From contig NZ_JAPFQI010000016.1 in assembly GCF_026183895.1 (NCBI RefSeq), positions 35,040-99,039 of the forward strand: a stretch of DNA of 64,000 nucleotides, read 5' to 3'. Each line of letters begins with the position of its first letter. Positions within the stretch are counted from its first letter, which is position 1. The DNA comes from Sabulicella glaciei. Lineage in GTDB: Bacteria; Pseudomonadota; Alphaproteobacteria; Acetobacterales; Acetobacteraceae. This document shows positions 26,379 through 36,149 of this stretch, piece after piece. The notes beneath the pieces were generated by a model. The model did not search any database. It was given only the letters and a program-made list of their open reading frames with translations, and was not told the origin of the DNA. Position numbers and translations under genes: made by a program.

Positions 26379-27389
26379 TCAGAAATCCGTCAGCTGGGGC
26401 GCATAGCGCCGTGCGATCTCCGGATAGTAGTAGTCGTCGACCAGCCTGTCCGTGTCCTCGACGTTGAGGAGGCCCCGGCCCTTCGCCCAGGCCGCGACCT
26501 GCTTGATCCGCACAGGATGCTCGCGCTTCGTGTCGAGCAGATATGTGTTGCCTGCCATCTGCACGCGCATGTCGTTGAGCGGCGTGCGGAAGGTGCGCGC
26601 GGCCAGCTGGGCCGCCTCATCGCGGTTCGCATTCACCCAGGCCATGGCGTCTGCGACCGCACGATAGGTGGCACCCGCGCTGTCGGGGTCCTCCCGCGCC
26701 CAATCCTCGCGGAACACCATGGTGTACCAGAGCTGATACAGCCCATCGTCGGACGAGTAGGCATAGACCCGGGCACCGCGCACGATCGTGGGTAAGCGCG
26801 TCAGCCATGGCTCCCAGCCGAAGAAGGCGTCTATGTCGCCGCGCTGCAGTGCCGGCACCCACTCAGGGGCCTGGACGGCCAGGACGCGGACATCGTTCGG
26901 TCCATTGCCCTCGGTGAGCCCATGGCGCCGGCAGAACAGATGGAACAGGTAATCCGCCGCCGTGCCGCGGATCATGCCCACGCGCTTGCCACGGAAGTCC
27001 TGCGGCCCCTGGATGGCTGCACTGACCCCAATCCCAATGTCCTTGTCAGACACGAGTGGCCGTCCGACGCCTAGGATACGAGCACCTGAGGCCCGCGGCC
27101 GCAGGGCCGAGAGTTCGCTTCCGAAGGCCACATGGGCGTTGCCGGTGACAACCGCCTCCATCCCGCCGATTGAAGACTCGAAGATGCGGTACTCGGCGTT
27201 CAGTCCGTGCCGAGCCGCGATGCCGCGGTCAACTAGGGCAACATAGGGCGCGAAGGGGGCGGACAGGCCGATCCCGAAGACGACCTTGTCGGTACGTCCA
27301 GCGCGTCCCTGCCCAGACGCGGGTGTGGCCAGTGCCGCGCCACCCCCAACGAGCAGGGTACGGCGCGCGAGACTCGTGTCGTGCTTCAT
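26379..27389 (-). CDS. ABC transporter substrate-binding protein (NMT1/SsuA-like)
   Basis: A 336-residue periplasmic receptor. Its N-terminus SLARRTLLVGGGAALATPASG has a twin-arginine-like pair and a hydrophobic core, so export as a folded protein is likely. The body has the ThiY/SsuA layout: GIGLSAPFAPYVALVDRGIA, a GTAADYLFH ligand loop, and GDIDAFFGWEPWL. The start is the ATG at 27389, with GGGAGAG upstream; the longer frame to 27500 runs into the SDR. It belongs to the transporter encoded downstream. The substrate is unknown. Confidence 0.86.
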   Translation of the reverse strand: MKHDTSLARRTLLVGGGAALATPASGQGRAGRTDKVVFGIGLSAPFAPYVALVDRGIAARHGLNAEYRIFESSIGGMEAVVTGNAHVAFGSELSALRPRASGARILGVGRPLVSDKDIGIGVSAAIQGPQDFRGKRVGMIRGTAADYLFHLFCRRHGLTEGNGPNDVRVLAVQAPEWVPALQRGDIDAFFGWEPWLTRLPTIVRGARVYAYSSDDGLYQLWYTMVFREDWAREDPDSAGATYRAVADAMAWVNANRDEAAQLAARTFRTPLNDMRVQMAGNTYLLDTKREHPVRIKQVAAWAKGRGLLNVEDTDRLVDDYYYPEIARRYAPQLTDF

Positions 27390-27420
27390 CGTCCACTCTC
27401 TCCCAGCAGCTTGGGGGGCG

Positions 27421-28170
27421 CTATCGCAAGTAGGCGCCACCGTTGATGTGGTAGGTCTGACCCGTGATCCATTCCGCCCGGTCAGACGCAAGAAAGACAA
27501 TCAAATTTGCAATGTCGGTGGGATGTCCGATGCGACCCAGGGGGATGGATTTCGCCATGTCGGTCAGCTCCTCCTCGGAGTGACCGTGGCGCGGTTGGGC
27601 GGTATCGGTGAGGCCGGGCGCGATGGCGTTCACGCGGATGCCGTGTCGCGCGAGGGCCAGTGCCATGGATCTCGTCGCGCCCACGATACCGGCTTTGGTC
27701 GCCGCGTAGTGGACGCCCAGCGGCATGCCACGAAGCGCGGCGGAGCTGAGGTTGATGATCGCGCCGGGTGTCTGCGCCTCGGCCATCGCCTGCGCCGCGG
27801 CCTGCGCGCAGAAGACGCTGCCCTTTAGGTTGACGCTGATCACCCGGTCCCATTCGGCTTCCGCCATGTCCAGAAAGGGCACACGGGGAAAGATGCCGGC
27901 GTTGTTCACCAGCACGTCGATCCGGCCGAAGGAACGGACGGTCTCGGCCACTAGGCGACGGCAGAAATCGACGGAAGAGACATCGCCACGGAGCAGAACG
28001 CTGCGCCGCCCAAGGGCAATGACCTCGTCGGCAACGGAGTGGGCGGCGTCCTCATCGTCAAGCCAGTTGACTACGACGTCGCAGCCGTCGGCGGCGAGGG
28101 CGAGCGCTGCGGCACGGCCAATGCCTTGCTGCGCGCCTGTGACCAGCGCCGTCCGCACGGGTCCTGTCAT
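27421..28170 (-). CDS. Short-chain dehydrogenase/reductase (SDR)
   Basis: A 249-residue classical NAD(P)-dependent oxidoreductase. It has the Rossmann motif TGAQQGIGRA near residues 11-20, LVNNAGIFPR near 88, the catalytic Ser in NLSSAALRG, and YAATK near 155. The C-terminal WITGQTYHINGG is typical of FabG-like enzymes. The ATG at 28170 follows GGGGGATT by about 8 bases; the frame continues upstream to 28536 but only through the degraded repeat. It is the first gene of the ABC transporter operon, 31 bases before the receptor, so it may process the imported compound. Confidence 0.9.
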   Translation of the reverse strand: MTGPVRTALVTGAQQGIGRAAALALAADGCDVVVNWLDDEDAAHSVADEVIALGRRSVLLRGDVSSVDFCRRLVAETVRSFGRIDVLVNNAGIFPRVPFLDMAEAEWDRVISVNLKGSVFCAQAAAQAMAEAQTPGAIINLSSAALRGMPLGVHYAATKAGIVGATRSMALALARHGIRVNAIAPGLTDTAQPRHGHSEEELTDMAKSIPLGRIGHPTDIANLIVFLASDRAEWITGQTYHINGGAYLR

Positions 28171-28227
28171 GTGCCCAATCCCCCGAACTTGGAAACTGTG
28201 CAGGCAATTGACGGTACCAGCAATGGA

Positions 28228-28550
28228 CTTGTCGCTTCCAGGAGTTGACGAGGCGCGGTGATTTCCCAGACCGGGCTCTCGCCAAGGCTGCGGGCGACCG
28301 CTGCTACGCCAGCGTGGACCATGGGTAAGGTCATCGCGCACGGGCTTCAAAAAGTTGGCCGCCCCAATTTCAAGGGCGTTGATGCACGCAGCACTCCGGC
28401 GCCTGCCACCATGCAACCAGCGGCGCGAAGAAGGCAGGCCAATAGACCGCAAGGCCTTCGACTGCGCGGGCAGGTGCTGGCTGAGACCTGGCCAGACGCC
28501 AGGTACGCTCGCGGCAGAACTCCTGGATGCGACCACAGGCCTCGCGCGGG
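28228..28550. pseudogene. Degraded collinear copy of the enoyl-CoA hydratase/aminotransferase 3' ends
   Basis: This stretch matches 14318-14652 in the same order and orientation. On the + strand CTTCCAGGAG is shared, then a 20-base identical block (28295-28314 against 14385-14404) encodes DRCYAS of the crotonase C-terminus; further weaker matches run to the crotonase stop region (GGGCGTTGA against GGGCGCTGA). On the minus strand 28510-28549 encodes REACGRIQEFCRE, as in the aminotransferase end at 14613-14652, with about three mismatches in 40 bases. The copy is 13 bases shorter overall and carries an early TAA. It is not functional. Confidence 0.7.
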
Positions 28551-28679
28551 TATTCGCTCTGAAGCAGGCCCATGTGAGCCATCGAGAAAGGCGCAGATGG
28601 CGTCTCGCACGAGCACCAATGACATTCTGAGATGGAACATCCCATTATCTCTATGAGCCGTGCGGGACGGACCGCCGGT

Positions 28680-29546
28680 ATGGGAGACACCCTCACGGGG
28701 ATGACCATCGGCTACGCCCGCACCTCTACCGTCGAGCAAGAAGCGGGTGGAGTGCACCCCATCAAACCGGACACCCGACTGGGTTGGCTGACTGGTCGGC
28801 GATGAACTCACGGGGCGAGCGCATCTGCAAGCCGCCGTGAGGGTGGATGGTGTTGTAGTCGGTGAACCAGGAGGGCAGCTGCCCGAGCACGGTGAGCGCA
28901 CCCGGACAGGGGTTCACGCGCACGTAGTCGCGCTTGAGCGTCTTCACGAACGCATCGCAGACCCCATTGCTCTCTGGGCTGCGAACCGGCGTGAAACACG
29001 CCACCAGCCCGAGAGCCGTGGCGAAATCGATGGTCTCGCCTGCCGTTTAGGGCGAGCCGTTGTCCGCCGAGATGCCGCCGCCGGCTGTGGCGACCCAGGA
29101 GATGATCTCCCGATCGTGGGTGTCGATGGCAACGCGACGCGGACCACCTCACCGTTCCAGCACGGGATCTCCAGCCGGTCCGAGGACAAGCGTTGGTTGG
29201 AGGCAGGCGCCACGACCGTGCCCTCATGGGTGCGCCCGATGCGGCGTGCCGTGGAGGGCTGCAGGGTGAGGAGCGGAGCAGTATCCGCGAGCGGGTCGTT
29301 ACTGGCCTCGATGCAGCAAAGCGAAACGGCCAGCCGTTGGGGCACCGGCCGGCGCTGAGGGCGGCGCAGCGCGATCATGCACGCGAGCTGCAGGGGGCAG
29401 GCCGGAGCCAGGCTGACGTCGCCAGGATCCTAGGGGTCGGCCGGTCCACCGCGCAGTGGCTGGTGGCCCACGCCGAAGAGGACGACTTCGACAAGAGATT
29501 GCTGGCGATGAAGGGGGCAGTCCCAACGGGGGTTCTCGAGGCCTGA
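28680..29546 (+). pseudogene. Serine recombinase (resolvase/invertase) broken by an IS remnant
   Basis: Two pieces of one resolvase-type gene flank an IS remnant. The N-terminal piece, from ATG 28680 or 28701 to about 28747, encodes MTIGYARTSTVEQEA, the catalytic-serine start of the family. The C-terminal piece (about 29268-29546) encodes SSIRERVVTGLDAAKRNGQP and then a helix-turn-helix, RSQADVARILGVGRSTAQWL, the classic DNA-binding end. The middle of the catalytic domain is gone. The original gene was probably a plasmid- or transposon-borne resolvase. Confidence 0.7.
28748..29255 (-). mobile_element. IS3-family (IS2-like) transposase OrfB remnant
   Basis: The minus strand encodes the C-terminal half of an IS3-family DDE transposase: SDRLEIPCWNGEVVRVA, then HDREIISWVATAGGGIS in another frame, then ADNGSP-stop-TAGETIDFATALGL, and CFTPVRSPESNGVCDAFVKT through to PREFIA. 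Three lesions are visible: a one-base deletion near 29130, loss of about 25 codons before the DNGS aspartate, and a TAA at 29047-29049 in place of a tyrosine. The element end starts TGGAGTGCACCCC at about 28748. OrfA and the other end are missing, so it cannot move by itself. Confidence 0.75.
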
Positions 29547-29803
29547 CGGGCAAGCTCCCTCCGCCTGCTCGTCGGCTATAGGGGGGCATTCGCACTGCCG
29601 AATTGCCTCAGAATCGAGGGCGAATGGCTGACATCGGAAGCACACCCCCTCTTGATCCTCTGGATCTCGGAGGGGGAGAAGCAAAAGACATGGGCTGGTC
29701 AGCCCGCGCCGCGCGAGGCACCCTCTCATAAGCAGCCTCGTTGTTGCTTTTGCTGCTGGTGACAGGCTGCGCCCCCACAACGGTTCAGGCGGAGAAGTCC
29801 GGT

Positions 29804-30199
29804 ATGGCGAGGGCGAGCCTGGATGCCAGCATCGACTATGCGCGGCAGCGCGTGAGCTTCGGGAAGCCGATTGCGGGCCACCAGCTTGTCCAGCAGTTGA
29901 TCGCCGAAATGGCCATCGAGCTGGAGGCGGCGCGGCTGATGGTCTTCCGCGCGCTGAGCATTCTGGGCTCGGGCTCCCGCTCCAACATCAAGGCGGCGAT
30001 GGCGAAGGCCTTCGCCACCGAGGCGGCGGTCCGCATCAGTTCAAAGGCGATCCAGGTCCACGGCGCCTTCGGGATCAGTCGGGGGTTTCCTGTGGAACGC
30101 CACTTCCGAAGTACCCGCATGCTGACCATCCCGGATGGCACGACGCAGATCAACAACCTCATTATCGGGCGCATCCTGCTCGGCACGAGTGCCTTCTGA
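29804..30199 (+). pseudogene. Acyl-CoA dehydrogenase C-terminal fragment
   Basis: About 131 codons encode the C-terminal helical domain of an acyl-CoA dehydrogenase: SLDASIDYARQRVSFGKPI, then KAIQVHGAFGISRGFPVERH and a final TQINNLIIGRILLG. The family is normally about 380 residues, so the N-terminal two thirds, including most of the FAD and substrate site, are absent. The open frame extends upstream to a TTG at 29741 through a short Leu-rich stretch ending VTGC that resembles a lipoprotein signal. That is probably chance fusion at a deletion junction. 29547-29740 holds nothing I recognise. Confidence 0.75.
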
Positions 30200-30330
30200 G
30201 CGCCCTCGAGCGGCCTCCCCCTCGCCGATAAACCTCGGCCATAGGCCGAAGAAGACGCGTGTGAGCAGACCGCGTGCGGTGAGCCTGTGGGCGGCTTATC
30301 CGCGCGGCAGGCCGGAGGCCGACCGGCCCG

Positions 30331-31290
30331 TCAGTCCAGCTTTGCGCCCGAGCGGCGTACCACCTCGGCCCAGCGGGGCAGATCGGCGCGTAGCTGCGCT
30401 GCCAGGATCTCCGGCTGGCCGCCCACAGGCTCCGAGCCCTGGGCGGCCAGCCAGCTCCGCAGGTCGTCCGTGGCGAGGGCCGCGTTCACCTCGGCGTTGA
30501 GCCGGCCCAGAACGGCGTCGGGCGTGGCCGCGGGAGCCAGCAGACCCTGCCATGACACCACCACCAGATCGGCGAAACCCGCTTCCCGCGCCGTCGGCAC
30601 GGCAGGCAAGGCCGGCGAGCGCGCCTCCCCGGTGACGAGCAGCGCCCGGAACCGGCCGTCACGCACATGCTCGGTCACCGCAGGCAGGCTGACCCAGAGC
30701 GCATCGACCACGCCCGCCAGCAGGTCCGTCGCAGCCGGTGCCGCCCCGCGATAGGGCACATGCTCGAAATCGCGCAGACCCGCCGCGCCGCGGAACATCT
30801 CGCCGGTCAGATGGCCGATGCTGCCGTTCCCGGGGGATGCCCAGCTCATCGGGCCACTCCGCGCGGCGGCGAGGAGCGCGGGCAGATCGCGCGGGCCCTC
30901 GGCGCGGACCACCAGGGTCTGCGGCGCCGCGATCGTCTGGATCACCGGCACGAAATCCCTCAGGGGGTCGTAGGTGACACGGCCGTAGAGTGCCGGGTTG
31001 ATCACCAGGGAGTCCCAGCCGACCAGGAGGGTATGGCCGTCCGGCGCGGCACGGGCGACGTGCTCGAAGGCCAGGTTGCCACCCGCGCCGGGCCGGGGCT
31101 CCACCATCACCGGCTGGCCCAATGCCGGGGAGATCTTCGCGCCGATGAGCCGGGCCAGCGCGTCCAGGCTGCCGCCGGAGGCAAGCGGAAGCACAAGGCG
31201 CACCGGGCGTGTCGGGGCCCAGCTCTGCGCCTGTCCCGATTTCGCGGCTAGGAGGGCAGGGAGGGCCAGCAGCAGGCGGCGCGGGGTCAT
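30331..31290 (-). CDS. Bug/TctC-family periplasmic solute receptor
   Basis: A 319-residue receptor with signal peptide MTPRRLLLALPALLAAKSGQ, then RPVRLVLPLASGGSLDALAR and the second loop HVPYRGAAPAATD. The start is the ATG at 31290, overlapping the cupin stop (ATGA). It is the fourth Bug receptor of the window and is coupled to a small cupin rather than to transporter membrane genes. Its ligand is unknown. Confidence 0.9.
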   Translation of the reverse strand: MTPRRLLLALPALLAAKSGQAQSWAPTRPVRLVLPLASGGSLDALARLIGAKISPALGQPVMVEPRPGAGGNLAFEHVARAAPDGHTLLVGWDSLVINPALYGRVTYDPLRDFVPVIQTIAAPQTLVVRAEGPRDLPALLAAARSGPMSWASPGNGSIGHLTGEMFRGAAGLRDFEHVPYRGAAPAATDLLAGVVDALWVSLPAVTEHVRDGRFRALLVTGEARSPALPAVPTAREAGFADLVVVSWQGLLAPAATPDAVLGRLNAEVNAALATDDLRSWLAAQGSEPVGGQPEILAAQLRADLPRWAEVVRRSGAKLD

Positions 31291-31610
31291 GCATCCCCCA
31301 GTCGTTGGAAGTCGCGCGTGCCCACGCCCTGGATGAGCAGGAAGGTGCAGTCGGCCCCGCCCGCATTGGACAGGCGATGCGGCCGTCCGGGCGGCGTCCG
31401 GTGGCTGCCGCCGGGCGCGAGCCGCAGCACCTCCTGGGGCTCACGAAGCTCGACGTTCAATGTGCCCTCGAGAAGCACGCACAGGTCGTCCGTGGCGCCG
31501 TGTCGGTGCCAGGGGATCTCCTCCCCTGGCGCGAGGGTGAGGCGGCGGACGGTGATGTCAGTCCCGGTCATCACGGGCTCCACCGATTTCACGTGATAAG
31601 GAGCGGCCAT
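31287..31610 (-). CDS. Small cupin-domain protein
   Basis: A 107-residue single-domain cupin. The first motif reads GEEIPWHRHGATDDLCVLLEG (residues 29-49), with two histidines and an acidic residue as metal ligands, and the second PGRPHRLSNAG supplies a third histidine. Such proteins bind a metal and act as isomerases, dioxygenases or sensors of small molecules. It precedes the Bug receptor in a two-gene operon. The start at 31610 has only a weak ribosome site. Confidence 0.8.
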   Translation of the reverse strand: MAAPYHVKSVEPVMTGTDITVRRLTLAPGEEIPWHRHGATDDLCVLLEGTLNVELREPQEVLRLAPGGSHRTPPGRPHRLSNAGGADCTFLLIQGVGTRDFQRLGDA

Positions 31611-32003
31611 GGGTTGAGGTCCCCGCTGTGGTGGCGTCCAGCATGGCAGAGGCCGTGCCGATGTTGTCGCGGGAAAATTGCGAGGCCAGTTGCGGCGCTG
31701 CGCCGTGCGGCGGGCTTGGCTCTGGCTTTGGGGGCCGGCCTGTCGCCCTCGGAGAACGAAGCCCCTCGCTGGTGGTGGCTCGAGGGCGGATCACGCATCC
31801 AGCTTCGTGTGGTCCATCCAGAGCCGTGCTCGGGGCGCTGGCGCGGGGAGTGGTTTGCGGTTGCGGACCCGTCTTCTTCGCGTTCAAGATCGGCATGAAC
31901 AAGGCGAAGTGCTCCCCCCATCCTGGTGACTTCTACGCTCGCATGGGGTCTGCGCATCGCGCCCTGTTGCAGGAAATCCCCATTCTCCAGAAGAGCTCAG
32001 AGC
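31611..32003. other. Intergenic stretch with no supported feature
   Basis: This 393-base divergent gap between the cupin and the isonitrile hydratase contains open frames on both strands, but none resembles a known family or has a convincing ribosome site. It presumably holds both promoters. I see no terminator or clear palindrome. Confidence 0.4.
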
Positions 32004-32726
32004 ATGATCGATCCTGACCGCCACCTGCAGATCGGTTCCCTGCTGTTCGAGGGACTCGACCAGATCGACCTCACGGGACCATTCGAGGTGCTGTCGCGTA
32101 TCCCGAACTCCACCTACCGCATCTTCGGCAAGACTGAGGAGCCAGTCCGCGATGTCCGTGGCTTGCGGCTTTCCCCGGATGCGCAGCTGGCGGATGCACC
32201 GCAGTTGGACATCCTCCACGTGCCCGGTGGCTTCGGGCAGGAGGCGCTGATGGAGGATGCGCAGGTCCTTGACTGGCTGCGCGCCCAGGCGGCGGGTGCA
32301 CTTTGTCTCTTTCCGGTCTGTACGGGGGCCTTGGTCTGCGGTGCCGCTGGCCTGCTGCGCGGTCGGCGTGCCACCACGCATTGGGCCGCGTTCCACCTGC
32401 TCCCCTATTTCGGCGCGAACCCGGTGGATGAGCGGGTCGTGGAGGACGGCACCATGATCAGCGCCGCCGGGGTCACCGCCGGCATCGACGGTGCCCTTCG
32501 CGTCGCGGCGCGTGTGCGGGGCGACGCGGCGGCCCAGGCGATCCAGCTCTACATGCAGTATGCGCCGGAGCCGCCCTTCTCATCTGGCACGCCGGACACC
32601 GCCCCTCGCGAGGTCCTCGCCGCCGCGCGCACGGCGGTTGCCGCTATCACGGAGAAGCGCGAAGCGACAGCCCGGCGGATCGCGGCGCGGCTCGGCGTGA
32701 AGACGCCGGCAGTGGCGACGGGTTGA
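32004..32726 (+). CDS. Isonitrile hydratase-like DJ-1/PfpI family protein
   Basis: A 240-residue DJ-1/PfpI-superfamily enzyme resembling isonitrile hydratase InhA, which hydrates isonitriles to N-substituted formamides. The nucleophile elbow reads LFPVCTGALVCGAAGLLRG with Cys at residue 106, followed by ATTHWAAFHLLPYFGA. The start is the ATG at 32004 (MIDPDRHLQIGSLLFEGLDQ), the normal family N-terminus; the frame to 31926 adds nothing family-like. An AraC-type regulator would carry a DNA-binding domain after this fold; here the protein ends instead. It lies 122 bases before the Liv transporter genes and the nitrilase. Confidence 0.8.
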   Translation: MIDPDRHLQIGSLLFEGLDQIDLTGPFEVLSRIPNSTYRIFGKTEEPVRDVRGLRLSPDAQLADAPQLDILHVPGGFGQEALMEDAQVLDWLRAQAAGALCLFPVCTGALVCGAAGLLRGRRATTHWAAFHLLPYFGANPVDERVVEDGTMISAAGVTAGIDGALRVAARVRGDAAAQAIQLYMQYAPEPPFSSGTPDTAPREVLAAARTAVAAITEKREATARRIAARLGVKTPAVATG

Positions 32727-32848
32727 CCACCCCGGGCCGTGGAACCGCTGCAAGTGCCGTTGCAGCGATGCAGGTGGCGGCCTTCGCCAGGGCGGCTAAG
32801 GTTGCGTGACAGGGAAGTGCCGGCCGGCCTCGGATGGATCGGAGATGC

Positions 32849-33709
32849 ATGCAAGACGTCATCATACTGGCCCTGAACGGGCTCGCCTGGGGACTCATCA
32901 TTGCGCTGATCGCTCTTGGGCTGTCCGTCATCTTCGGGCTGCTTGACGTCATCAATGTCGCGCATGGCGACTTCTTCATGGTCGGCACGGTGCTGGCCTG
33001 GGTCGCCGTCGATGTGACGGGCAGCTTCGCCATCGCGCTGGTCCTGGTGCCACTCTTCGGGTTGTTGCTGGGGGCCGTCACGGAACGCGTCGCCATCCGG
33101 CCGGTGCTGTCCACCATCGTCCTCACCGTCGTGTCCACGCACGGCCTTGGCCTCATGCTGCAGGAGGGCGTGCGCGCCACCTTCGGCGCGACGCCACGCC
33201 GCCTCCTGGCGCCCGTGGGAGGCACAGTCACGCTGCCGGGTGACCTCCTGTATGACACGTACCGCCTGGTCGCCGCGGCGGCGGCGGCCCTGGCACTGCT
33301 GGCCTTCTTCGCCTTCCAGCAGCGGACGCGCTTCGGCACATGGATGCGCGCCGTGCGCCATGACCGGGAAACCGCGATGACGCTCGGCATCCCGGTGGAG
33401 CGCGTCCAGCTCCTCACCTTCAGCATCGGGGCCGGCCTGGCCTTGCTGGGCGGTGTCATCGCTGCCCCCATCACGACCGTGGACTTCCGTGCCGGGATCG
33501 AGATCCTGCCGACCTGCTTCATGGCGGTCATCATCGGCGGTCTCGGCAACCTGCCCGGCACAGCCGCGGCCGCCATCCTTCTCGCGGTGACCGAGGGCGT
33601 GGTCAGCGCGGTGCTCGACCCTTCCGCCGCGCGAATCGTCAGCCTGTGCCTGATGTGCGCCGTCCTGTTCCTGCGCCCGCACGGTCTCTTCGCGGGGGCG
33701 CGGGCATGA
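32849..33709 (+). CDS. livH: Branched-chain amino-acid-type ABC permease LivH
   Basis: A 286-residue membrane permease of the Liv family (LALNGLAWGLIIALIALGLS; FGLLDVINVAHGDFFMVG; VERVQLLTFSIGAGLALLGG; MAVIIGGLGNLPGTAAA). The ATG at 32849 follows GGAG by 4 bases; an upstream in-frame ATG at 32834 is possible. It is the first of five coupled transporter genes. Liv-type systems import amino acids but also amides, urea and short-chain compounds, so the substrate may relate to the nitrilase downstream. Confidence 0.87.
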   Translation: MQDVIILALNGLAWGLIIALIALGLSVIFGLLDVINVAHGDFFMVGTVLAWVAVDVTGSFAIALVLVPLFGLLLGAVTERVAIRPVLSTIVLTVVSTHGLGLMLQEGVRATFGATPRRLLAPVGGTVTLPGDLLYDTYRLVAAAAAALALLAFFAFQQRTRFGTWMRAVRHDRETAMTLGIPVERVQLLTFSIGAGLALLGGVIAAPITTVDFRAGIEILPTCFMAVIIGGLGNLPGTAAAAILLAVTEGVVSAVLDPSAARIVSLCLMCAVLFLRPHGLFAGARA

Positions 33710-34674
33710 ACGTGCTGTCCGTCAACCGCGCGCTGACGCTGCTCCTGCTGCTCGCGCTCGTAGCCGCCCCGCTGTTTCTCGGCTGGATGGAGGTGGATTT
33801 CTGGCTGGCCGTGATGACCGAGATCCTGATCTGGGGGCTTTTCGCATCCTCCGCCAATCTGCTCTTCGGCCAGGTCGGCCTGCTCTCCTTCGGGCAGGCA
33901 CTGTATTTCGGCTTCGGCATGTATGGCGTGGCGATTGGCATCGACCGCTTCGGCCTTGGCCTGTGGCCCGCGATGGGGCTGGGGGTCGCGGCGTCGCTGG
34001 GCATGGCAGCCGTGGCGGGATTGGTCGCGGTGCGGCTCACCTGGCACTACTTCGCGATCATCACGGTGGTGTTCTCCCTGATCTTCTACTTCCTGGCGTT
34101 GCGGCTGAAGCCGATCACCGGCGGCGATGACGGCCTGTCCTTCTCGGCCCCGCCCATCCTCGACTGGGGCAGCCTGCGCCTGACCTTGTCGGACGACGCG
34201 ACGCAGTACTGGTTCGTCCTGCTGATCGTGGTGCTCGCCTTTGCCTTGCAGGCGCGGCTCCGCGCCAGCGCCCTCGGCCGCGCCTTCGCGGCGGTGCGGG
34301 AGGGAGAGCGCAAGGCCTCGCTGCTAGGCATCGACGTGCTGCGCGTCCGCTGGATCGCCTTCGTCATCGCCGGCGGCCTCGCCGGGTTGGCCGGGGCGCT
34401 CTTCGCGCTGTTCGGCCGCTACGCCTCCGCCACCCACATGTACTACACGGTCTCGGGCGAGGCCGTGGTCTGGACCGTGCTCGGCGGCGCAGGAACGCTC
34501 CTGGGGCCGGCGATCGGCGCGGCGCTCCTGATCCTGGTGCGCGAGGAGCTTTCGACCGTTTGGGAGCATTACCCGCTGGCCGTCGGCGCGCTGACCATCG
34601 CTGTCGTCGTCTTCGCGCCCAGGGGCATTGCCGGGGGTTGGAACCTCATGCTGGCGCGGGTGCTCGGCCGATGA
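33706..34674 (+). CDS. livM: Branched-chain amino-acid-type ABC permease LivM
   Basis: A 322-residue second permease of the Liv system. It has a hydrophobic start (ALTLLLLLALVAAPLFLGWM), SSANLLFGQVGLLSFGQALY near residue 45, the coupling segment GRAFAAVREGERKASLLGID and GGLAGLAGALFALF. The start lies in an ATGA overlap with livH and the stop in an ATGA overlap with livG, showing strict coupling. Confidence 0.9.
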   Translation: MNVLSVNRALTLLLLLALVAAPLFLGWMEVDFWLAVMTEILIWGLFASSANLLFGQVGLLSFGQALYFGFGMYGVAIGIDRFGLGLWPAMGLGVAASLGMAAVAGLVAVRLTWHYFAIITVVFSLIFYFLALRLKPITGGDDGLSFSAPPILDWGSLRLTLSDDATQYWFVLLIVVLAFALQARLRASALGRAFAAVREGERKASLLGIDVLRVRWIAFVIAGGLAGLAGALFALFGRYASATHMYYTVSGEAVVWTVLGGAGTLLGPAIGAALLILVREELSTVWEHYPLAVGALTIAVVVFAPRGIAGGWNLMLARVLGR

Positions 34675-35413
34675 ACGTGCTGGAACTCGAAGGTGTCTCC
34701 CGGCAGTTCGGCGGCCTGCGGGCGGTGGATGGCGTGACACTCTCTATCGGCACGGGCATCACAGCCCTGATCGGCCCGAACGGCGCCGGCAAGACCACGC
34801 TTTTCAATCTGATGTCGGGCCTGCTCCCTGTCAGCAGCGGCCGCATCCGGTTCCGTGGCCAGGACATCACCGGCCTGCCGGCGCATCGTCGCGCCAAGCT
34901 CGGCATGGCGCGCACCCTGCAGATCAAGCAGGTCTTCGCAGGCCTCACAGTGCTAGAGAACACCTGGATCGCGGCTCGCCAGCGTCATCGCCCGCTCGAT
35001 CCCTTCCGCCGGGCCTCCGATGACCGCGCCACCCGCGCCGCGGCCGAGGCCGCGCTCGAGACGATGGGACTGGAGGCCATGGCGGGTCGCCAGGCCGGCA
35101 GCCTGGCCTATGGCGACATCGCGCTGCTTGAGATCGCGATGGCCCTTGCGACGCAGCCCGCCCTGCTGCTGCTGGACGAGCCTGTCTGCGGCATGTCCCC
35201 TTCCGAGACCGAGCGCACCGTGGCCCGCATCCGCGCCGTCAGCGCCACCACCGACGTGGTGATCGTGGAGCACGACATGGACGTTGTCTTCGGCCTTGCG
35301 GACCGCGTCGTGGTGCTGGCCGAGGGTCGCGTGCTGGCCGATGGGCCACCCGCTGTCATCGCCCGGGAGCCGGCGGTGCGCGAGGCCTATCTGGGCGAGG
35401 ACGAGGAGGCGGC

Positions 35414-35417
<4 letters not shown>
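34671..35417 (+). CDS. livG: Branched-chain amino-acid-type ABC ATPase LivG
   Basis: A 248-residue ATPase. Walker A is LIGPNGAGKTTLFN near residue 35, the LivG-type signature is LAYGDIALLEIAMAL, Walker B is LLLLDEPVCGMSP, and the switch region VIVEHDMDVVF follows. The usual signature glutamine/arginine (LAYGxQR) reads GDIAL here, a mild deviation. The ATG at 34671 overlaps the livM stop; the open frame to 34560 is a livM shadow. Confidence 0.9.
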
Positions 35418-36127
<710 letters not shown>

Positions 36128-36149
36128 AGCCCCCAAAGGAGAACCATCG

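Noticed and set aside
29741..29803. Lipoprotein-like leader (Leu-rich, ending VTGC) fused to the acyl-CoA dehydrogenase tail
   Set aside because: Acyl-CoA dehydrogenases are soluble, the fragment lacks most of its domains, and the leader sits at a deletion junction; chance is the simpler reading.
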